Below are positions 4,744-8,173 of a stretch of DNA of 8,173 nucleotides, in pieces (within the stretch, counting starts at the first letter, position 1; every line of letters begins with the position of its first letter). The notes under the pieces were generated by a model. It ran no database searches. It was not told where the DNA came from and was given only the letters and a program-made list of their open reading frames with translations. The DNA is from DATJQA01 sp038057515 (lineage in GTDB: Bacteria; Patescibacteriota; Minisyncoccia; UBA6257; 2-01-FULL-56-20), in the NCBI GenBank assembly GCA_038057515.1, contig JBBUDB010000052.1:1-8173 (forward strand), read 5' to 3'. The position numbers and the translations under genes were made by a program.

Positions 4744-5889
4744 ATGAGAAAAGTCATTTTCGTAACTCTGGCGGCGGCGTTCGTTCTCGTTCCTTTTGCC
4801 GCGCAAGCGGCGACGATTGCGGGCAGGGAGTCGTATACGCTTCGAAACGGCGAAAAAGTCGTTGATAACCTCTACGCCGGCGGCGGCACGGTGGTTATGA
4901 CCGGAGAGGTGACAAAGGACGCGCTTGTCGCGGGCGGCAATGTGCGTCTCGATGGGCCGGTCGGCGGCGACGTGTTCGCGGTCGGCGGCATGGTGGACGT
5001 GGGCGGCAAGGTGGCGGGCGATGTGCGCGCCGGCGGCGGCAACGTCTTTATCTCGGGCACGATCGGCGGCGAGTTGGTCGTGGCGGGCGGCACTGTGCAA
5101 ATTTTGCCCGGCGCGGTCATTGCGGGCGACGTGCTCGTCGCGGGCGGCGAGCTCACGGTGGACGGCACGATCGGCGGCAAGCTCACGGTCGCGGGCGGAA
5201 AAGTTAATTTGGCCGGGACCGTATCTGGCGAGGCCGTGGTGAAGGGTGAACGCGTGAGTATCGCGGAATCCGCTAACCTCAAAGGCGGCTTGGCGTACAA
5301 GGCGCCAGCCGAGGCGATGATCGCTTCGGGGGCGAAGATATTCGGCGGGCCGAAGTTCGAGCGAAGCGACACCGCCACCGCGGCGAAGGACAGGCGAGCG
5401 GGCTTTGTCGCGTTCCTCACGGCCTGGTGGCTCTTGAAGATCCTGATGATCATCTTGGTCGGTTTTGTTATGCTGGCTCTTTTCCGCGGGAGCATGGCGA
5501 AGGCAGTGGCTCATTCGCTCGATCATTATGGCATCGAGATGTTCCGCGGCTTTGCCGGGCTCATCCTCATCCCGGTCGCGGCAGTACTTCTCGCCATCAC
5601 CGTCATTGGCTTGCCGTTTACGATTATCGGTTTCTTGTCTTACGGATTGCTTCTCATCCTATCGAGTCCCTACGCGGCGATCGTTTTGGGAGGCGCGGTG
5701 GCGCGGTACGGATTCAAGAAGACGGGAGAAGGCCTCGTGGGCTGGCAGTGGGTCGTTTCGGGTGCGATTGTTTTCGCGCTCCTCGGTTTCGTGCCATTCA
5801 TTGGCTGGCTCATCGGCTTCCTCGCCTTCCTCACCGCTTTTGGAAGTTTGCTGACCTTCGTGAAGAACGCCTGGGTGGCTGGACGCTAA
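4744..5889 (+). CDS. Secreted bactofilin-like beta-helix protein with C-terminal membrane domain
   Basis: A 381-residue protein. Residues 1-22 form a signal peptide (positive MRK, hydrophobic core, likely cleavage AQA/A). Residues about 43-185 are short repeated turns rich in G, V, A and D (DALVAGGNVRLDG, GDVFAVGGMVDVGG, GELVVAGGTVQI and similar), typical of the right-handed beta-helix of the bactofilin / polymer-forming family. Residues 219-247, 268-287, 290-309, 337-356 and 358-374 are hydrophobic and probably membrane-spanning. Bactofilins are normally cytoplasmic scaffolds; here the signal peptide puts the helix outside the membrane with the anchor behind it. Start ATG 4744 gives a clean signal peptide; no Shine-Dalgarno is seen. 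It lies 66 bp after dus and may be cotranscribed or separate. Role unknown, possibly cell-envelope structure. Confidence 0.8.
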   Translation: MRKVIFVTLAAAFVLVPFAAQAATIAGRESYTLRNGEKVVDNLYAGGGTVVMTGEVTKDALVAGGNVRLDGPVGGDVFAVGGMVDVGGKVAGDVRAGGGNVFISGTIGGELVVAGGTVQILPGAVIAGDVLVAGGELTVDGTIGGKLTVAGGKVNLAGTVSGEAVVKGERVSIAESANLKGGLAYKAPAEAMIASGAKIFGGPKFERSDTATAAKDRRAGFVAFLTAWWLLKILMIILVGFVMLALFRGSMAKAVAHSLDHYGIEMFRGFAGLILIPVAAVLLAITVIGLPFTIIGFLSYGLLLILSSPYAAIVLGGAVARYGFKKTGEGLVGWQWVVSGAIVFALLGFVPFIGWLIGFLAFLTAFGSLLTFVKNAWVAGR

Positions 5890-6172
5890 CGACAGGACGG
5901 ACCTCTCGCGGGGCTCTGGGGACGCGAGCGGAGTGGCGGTGAACGGCGGCTGGTCACTTGACCGGAGGCCTCCGCGGGCGTAGCATCGTGCCCAGCACAA
6001 CCTCGCATTCGGGCGCGGTTGTTCATGAAAGCGTGTTGACGAAGCAGTCGGAGGACCGGCCGGTCGTCTCGGCGGAGACGCCTTCCGCCGGCGCCGTTTC
6101 TTAGGGAGTAGCAGTCTGCCGCGACATCAGGCTTGGGTCTTGGTCCTTCGGGGCCAGGACCCGTCGTTTTTT
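5890..6172 (+). ncRNA. Hairpin-rich non-coding stretch; possible structured RNA or long 3' UTR
   Basis: No recognisable protein gene is present in these 283 bases. The plus strand can form several separate stems: CTCGCG/CGCGAG (5905-5928), CUGGUC-ACUU-GACCGG (5950-5965), a 9-bp stem with one mismatch and an AUUCGG loop (5997-6022), alternative stems GUCUC/GAGAC and GGCGGA/UCCGCC around 6066-6090, and the final terminator (6135-6172). I looked for the signatures of RNase P RNA, tmRNA, SRP RNA and 5S rRNA and did not find them. GC-rich DNA forms hairpins by chance, and no clear promoter precedes the region, so it may be only the untranslated 3' end of the beta-helix gene transcript. Confidence 0.35.
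6135..6172 (+). terminator. Rho-independent terminator with UUCG tetraloop
   Basis: A 12-bp stem GGGTCTTGGTCC / GGGCCAGGACCC (two G-U pairs) with loop TTCG (6147-6150), then GTCG and six Ts (6167-6172). The T tract overlaps the extended -10 promoter of the next gene, so transcription of the upstream unit ends exactly where the next one is started. Confidence 0.88.
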
Positions 6173-6182
6173 GTGGTACAAT
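6171..6182 (+). promoter_or_regulatory. Extended -10 promoter of the glutamate dehydrogenase gene
   Basis: TTGTGGTACAAT, with -10 TACAAT at 6177-6182 and an upstream TG. It is the same pattern as at 2382-2393. The -35 region would lie in the terminator stem and shows no consensus. Start site near 6189, inside the CCTGCCTG hairpin. Confidence 0.6.
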
Positions 6183-6183
6183 A

Positions 6184-6203
6184 CCTGCCTGTCGGCAGGC
6201 AGG
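6184..6203. repeat. Perfect CCTGCCTG/CAGGCAGG palindrome at the gdh transcript start
   Basis: CCTGCCTGTCGGCAGGCAGG: 8-bp perfect stem with TCGG loop. I recall near-identical palindromes recurring across Parcubacteria and Microgenomates genomes, sometimes inside reading frames (giving strings such as PACRQAG). Here it sits right after the -10 box, so the transcript would begin in or next to it. Confidence 0.75.
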
Positions 6204-6239
6204 CCCCTCCACGTGATAAAAAAAATAAAACAAATACCC

Positions 6240-7430
6240 ATGAAAAAGGCGAAGAATAAGATCGTTCACAAAGATGGTTTCATGATTGATATTGCGAGCG
6301 ACCCGTACGGCCCGGAATATGTCGTGAAGGTTTCCGACCGAAAGCTCGGCATGGAGGGGTTCCTCGTGGTGCACAATACCGCGCTCGGCCCCGGCAAAGG
6401 CGGCATCCGCATGATGCCTGACGTTTCCGAGGAGGAGGTCTATCGCTTGGCGGAAACGATGACCTGGAAGAACGCGCTCGCGGGGATACCGTTCGGCGGG
6501 GCGAAAGCTGGCATCCGCTGGCCCGGCGGTCCGGACAAGCTCAAGAAACAATTTATCGAGAGCTTCGCCCGTGCCATTCGGCCGTTTCTCATCAAAAAAT
6601 ATATTGCCGGACCGGATGTAAATACCGGCGAACGCGAGATGCAATGGTTTGCGGAGGCAGTCGGCAAGTGGCAGGTTGTGACCGGAAAACCGGCACGGTA
6701 TTGCCTCGTGACGGCGAGCGGCGAGAAATGCGGCATTCCCCACGAGATTGGAAGCACCGGTTTTGGCGTGGCGCACGCGGCGCGCGTCGCGGCGGAGGCG
6801 ATGGGTATCGACATGAAGGGCGCGCGCGTTTCGATCCATGGTTTCGGGAACGTGGGCACGTTCGCCTACCGGCACCTCACCGCCATGGGTGCGCAGGTGG
6901 TGGCCATTGCGGATCAGTACGGAGCCGTGTACGCCGAGAATGGTTTTGATGCCAAGATCGTCGAAAGAATGATAGCGAAACGCACTTCCATCATCGAACA
7001 TCGCGGACCAGGCACCCGAGTGATAGCGGCGGAGGACTTCTGGAGCGTGCCGGTAGAGATCATGGTACCGGCTTCGGTGACCGACGTGATAAACGACGGC
7101 AACAAGGGCAAGATCAAGACCCGCCTCATCGTGGAGGGCGGAAACATCGTGATGCGCGAGCCAATAGAGCGGGAACTCTTCAAGAGGGGCATCATGATCG
7201 TTCCGGACTTCGTGGCGAATGCCGGGGGCGTTATTTCTTCTTACGCCGAGTATCGGGGTATGACGACCGAAAAAATGTTCAAACTCGTTGAGCAAAAGAT
7301 CGTCGAAGCCACAAAAGCGGTCGTGAGTGAGTCGCTTCGCACCAAAAAATATCCGCGCGAGGTGGCGCTCCGGATTGCGCGGGAGCGCGTCGAGGCGGCA
7401 ACGAAGAAGCGCGCGGCGACCTTTTGTTAA
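6240..7430 (+). CDS. Glu/Leu/Phe/Val dehydrogenase family protein, probably glutamate dehydrogenase
   Basis: A 396-residue cytoplasmic enzyme, a little shorter than usual glutamate dehydrogenases (about 415-450), for reversible oxidative deamination of glutamate to 2-oxoglutarate and ammonia with NAD(P). Motifs: GPGKGGIRM (51-59) with substrate lysine K53, the catalytic PFGGAKAGI (84-92) with K89, GPDVNTG (124-130) with D126, Rossmann GFGNVG (201-206), the acidic D225 after the second strand, IMVPASVTDVIN (274-285), VEGGNIV (298-304) and VPDFVANAGGVISSY (321-335). A lysine in the first motif, where leucine dehydrogenases have leucine (GPALGG), favours glutamate. The frame is open upstream to TTG 6171, but ATG 6240 is the likely start, since upstream codons cross the promoter and hairpin; no Shine-Dalgarno. 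Amino-acid catabolism is unusual for a reduced CPR-type genome. Substrate and cofactor choice are inference. Confidence 0.88.
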   Translation: MKKAKNKIVHKDGFMIDIASDPYGPEYVVKVSDRKLGMEGFLVVHNTALGPGKGGIRMMPDVSEEEVYRLAETMTWKNALAGIPFGGAKAGIRWPGGPDKLKKQFIESFARAIRPFLIKKYIAGPDVNTGEREMQWFAEAVGKWQVVTGKPARYCLVTASGEKCGIPHEIGSTGFGVAHAARVAAEAMGIDMKGARVSIHGFGNVGTFAYRHLTAMGAQVVAIADQYGAVYAENGFDAKIVERMIAKRTSIIEHRGPGTRVIAAEDFWSVPVEIMVPASVTDVINDGNKGKIKTRLIVEGGNIVMREPIERELFKRGIMIVPDFVANAGGVISSYAEYRGMTTEKMFKLVEQKIVEATKAVVSESLRTKKYPREVALRIARERVEAATKKRAATFC

Positions 7431-7461
7431 ACAAGCGCCCCCGCTATTTTCTGAAAAGCGT

Positions 7462-7503
7462 AATATTAACATTTTTAACCGATCGGTCAAAAATGTTAAT
7501 ATT
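7462..7503. repeat. 42-nt palindrome P1 in front of the PaaX-like gene
   Basis: Self-complementary at 20 of 21 base pairs, centred on GATC (7481-7484), with outer arms AATATTAACA and TGTTAATATT. The only mismatch is A7477 with C7488. It ends 5 bp before ATG 7509, so it could be an operator covering the start region or, in mRNA, a hairpin next to the start codon. There is no T tract after it, so it is a poor terminator for gdh. Related to P2 at 8071-8112. Confidence 0.92.
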
Positions 7504-7508
7504 TGGGA

Positions 7509-8018
7509 ATGAGTTTTGCCGATGACTTACTTATTATTCTCTCCGAATATCACGGGGGATACCGTCTTATTCGACAACGATTGACTGGTCGATCAAAAGA
7601 TTGCCGCAAGAGGTCTTGCTATGCGGTTGGAAAGAAAAAGGTAGTCGGAGAAACCATGCGCGTTACCCTTTCTCGCTTGAAAGAAAAAGGTTTCGTTGAA
7701 AATAATCAACGCGGTGTTTGGGATATAACCCCGCGCGGAATGAAACTTGCCGTTGCAAAAGCGGGCGCTCGCCATGCCAGAGAAGAGAATTTACGCAAGC
7801 CGAAAAGCCTTATCGTTGCTTTTGACATTCCGGAACGAGAAGCGCAAAAAAGACAATGGCTTCGCCTTGAGTTACGAGCATTAGGATTCGAGATGCTTCA
7901 AAAGAGTGTTTGGTTCGGCCCCTCGCCCTTGCCTTGCCATATCGTTGATGGCATGCGATCCCTCCGGTTGCTGGGCTACGTGAAGTTTTTTCGAGCGCAG
8001 GTAACGGATATTGTTTAG
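7509..8018 (+). CDS. PaaX-like regulator: winged helix plus Cas2-fold domain
   Basis: A 169-residue protein. N-terminal residues about 1-85 look like a winged helix-turn-helix (ETMRVTLSRLKEKGFVENN, GVWDITPRGMKLAV). Residues about 96-169 look like the Cas2/ferredoxin-like domain of PaaX-type proteins: SLIVAFDIPEREAQKRQWLR, LELRALGFEMLQKSVWFGPS, then GYVKFFRAQVTDI. The aspartate of the first strand (FDIPE), the Cas2-type metal residue, is kept, though PaaX-type proteins are regulators and need not be nucleases. Automated annotation may call such proteins Cas2; no CRISPR array or cas gene is present. It lacks the N-terminal hydrophobic helices I recall in many CPR relatives. ATG 7509 is preferred to TTG 7503, which lies in the palindrome. 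It has AT-richer base use than gdh and lies between two matched 42-nt palindromes. DNA target unknown. Confidence 0.75.
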   Translation: MSFADDLLIILSEYHGGYRLIRQRLTGRSKDCRKRSCYAVGKKKVVGETMRVTLSRLKEKGFVENNQRGVWDITPRGMKLAVAKAGARHAREENLRKPKSLIVAFDIPEREAQKRQWLRLELRALGFEMLQKSVWFGPSPLPCHIVDGMRSLRLLGYVKFFRAQVTDIV

Positions 8019-8070
8019 AGCGAGCGGATAACAGATGGCGCCGGATGGTAAATAATAAAAGAACAAAAGC

Positions 8071-8112
8071 AATGTTAACAAAAATAACCGGTCGGGTAAT
8101 TTTGTTAATATT
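8071..8112. repeat. 42-nt palindrome P2 after the PaaX-like gene
   Basis: Same length and layout as P1: arms AATGTTAACA and TGTTAATATT around TAACCG-GT-CGG. By my pairing 17 of 21 positions are complementary; the mismatches are 8074/8109, 8084/8099, 8087/8096 and the central pair. Where P1 has T runs in the left arm and A runs in the right, P2 has the opposite, so pairing is kept while sequence changed. Both palindromes follow an AAAAGC (7455-7460 and 8065-8070). The remaining bases 8113-8173 show no clear gene. Confidence 0.85.
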
Positions 8113-8173
8113 GTGATTAGCGGTGATAATTGTAATAATGTTGATAGTGCGTAATTATGCGAGATGACGCGTG

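Noticed and set aside
5940..6104. Small plus-strand frame in the non-coding stretch, ending SAETPSAGAVS
   Set aside because: No ATG or Shine-Dalgarno, no recognisable family, and it passes through the hairpins. Most likely chance in GC-rich sequence.
5890..6172. RNase P RNA, tmRNA, SRP RNA or 5S rRNA
   Set aside because: The conserved core motifs of each were looked for on both strands and not found.
5886..7490. Long minus-strand frame (534 codons) opposite gdh
   Set aside because: A shadow of a strongly supported dehydrogenase, crossing a terminator, a promoter and half of palindrome P1. No domain recognised.
7462..7503. Terminator of gdh
   Set aside because: The arms are AT-rich and no T tract follows the palindrome. 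Its pairing with P2 suggests another role.
7509..8112. CRISPR locus (Cas2 protein plus repeats)
   Set aside because: The Cas2-fold domain is attached to a winged helix as in PaaX-type regulators. There are only two palindromes, 567 bp apart, with no array of short direct repeats and no other cas gene.
8113..8173. Start of a further gene at the right edge
   Set aside because: GTG 8113 meets a stop after 13 codons, and the ATGs at 8158 and 8163 have too little sequence to judge.

Overview
The window looks like a piece of a Candidate Phyla Radiation genome, most likely Parcubacteria/Patescibacteria. This rests on remembered family resemblance, not a search. The signs are a Dus, a three-helix membrane protein, a HicB/HicA pair and a Cas2-fold PaaX-like protein of the types seen in that group, compact spacing, few Shine-Dalgarno sites, and short GC-rich palindromes scattered in and between genes. 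Most of the sequence is clearly GC-rich, but about 70-2110 and 2280-3025 are AT-rich, and 7431-8173 is AT-richer than the gene before it.

Region 1 (1-3342) is a mosaic insertion site. It runs: 3' end of enolase, an AT-rich cargo gene (large unknown protein with a C-terminal AlbA_2/Schlafen-type domain), a terminator, a 10-N gap, a broken 5' end of a small membrane-protein gene, a second diverged 3' end of enolase, a second AT-rich cargo (hicB plus a frameshifted hicA), then the longer copy of the membrane-protein gene, itself interrupted by a one-base frameshift. The order 'eno end - cargo - membrane-protein start' therefore occurs twice in tandem. This suggests that the eno/membrane-protein junction has taken up accessory (probably defence or toxin-antitoxin) DNA by recombination, unless strain variants were merged in assembly around the gap.

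Region 2 (3343-5889) is GC-rich. A 38-nt palindrome comes first, then a promoter and a 17-codon leader ORF with a strong Shine-Dalgarno whose stop overlaps the GTG start of a tRNA-dihydrouridine synthase. The synthase gene carries low-complexity and palindromic inserts in its coding sequence. It is followed by a secreted/membrane protein with a bactofilin-like beta-helix and C-terminal membrane helices.

Region 3 (5890-7430) starts with about 280 nt that contain no recognisable gene but many hairpins, ending in a UUCG-loop terminator. The terminator's T tract runs straight into an extended -10 promoter, a CCTGCCTG/CAGGCAGG hairpin and a glutamate-dehydrogenase-family gene.

Region 4 (7431-8173) holds a PaaX/Cas2-fold transcription-factor-like gene. 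Two equally long (42-nt) related palindromes bracket it, and their arms have changed in a compensated way. This unit and the tandem eno-end mosaic are the two most interesting signals in the window.
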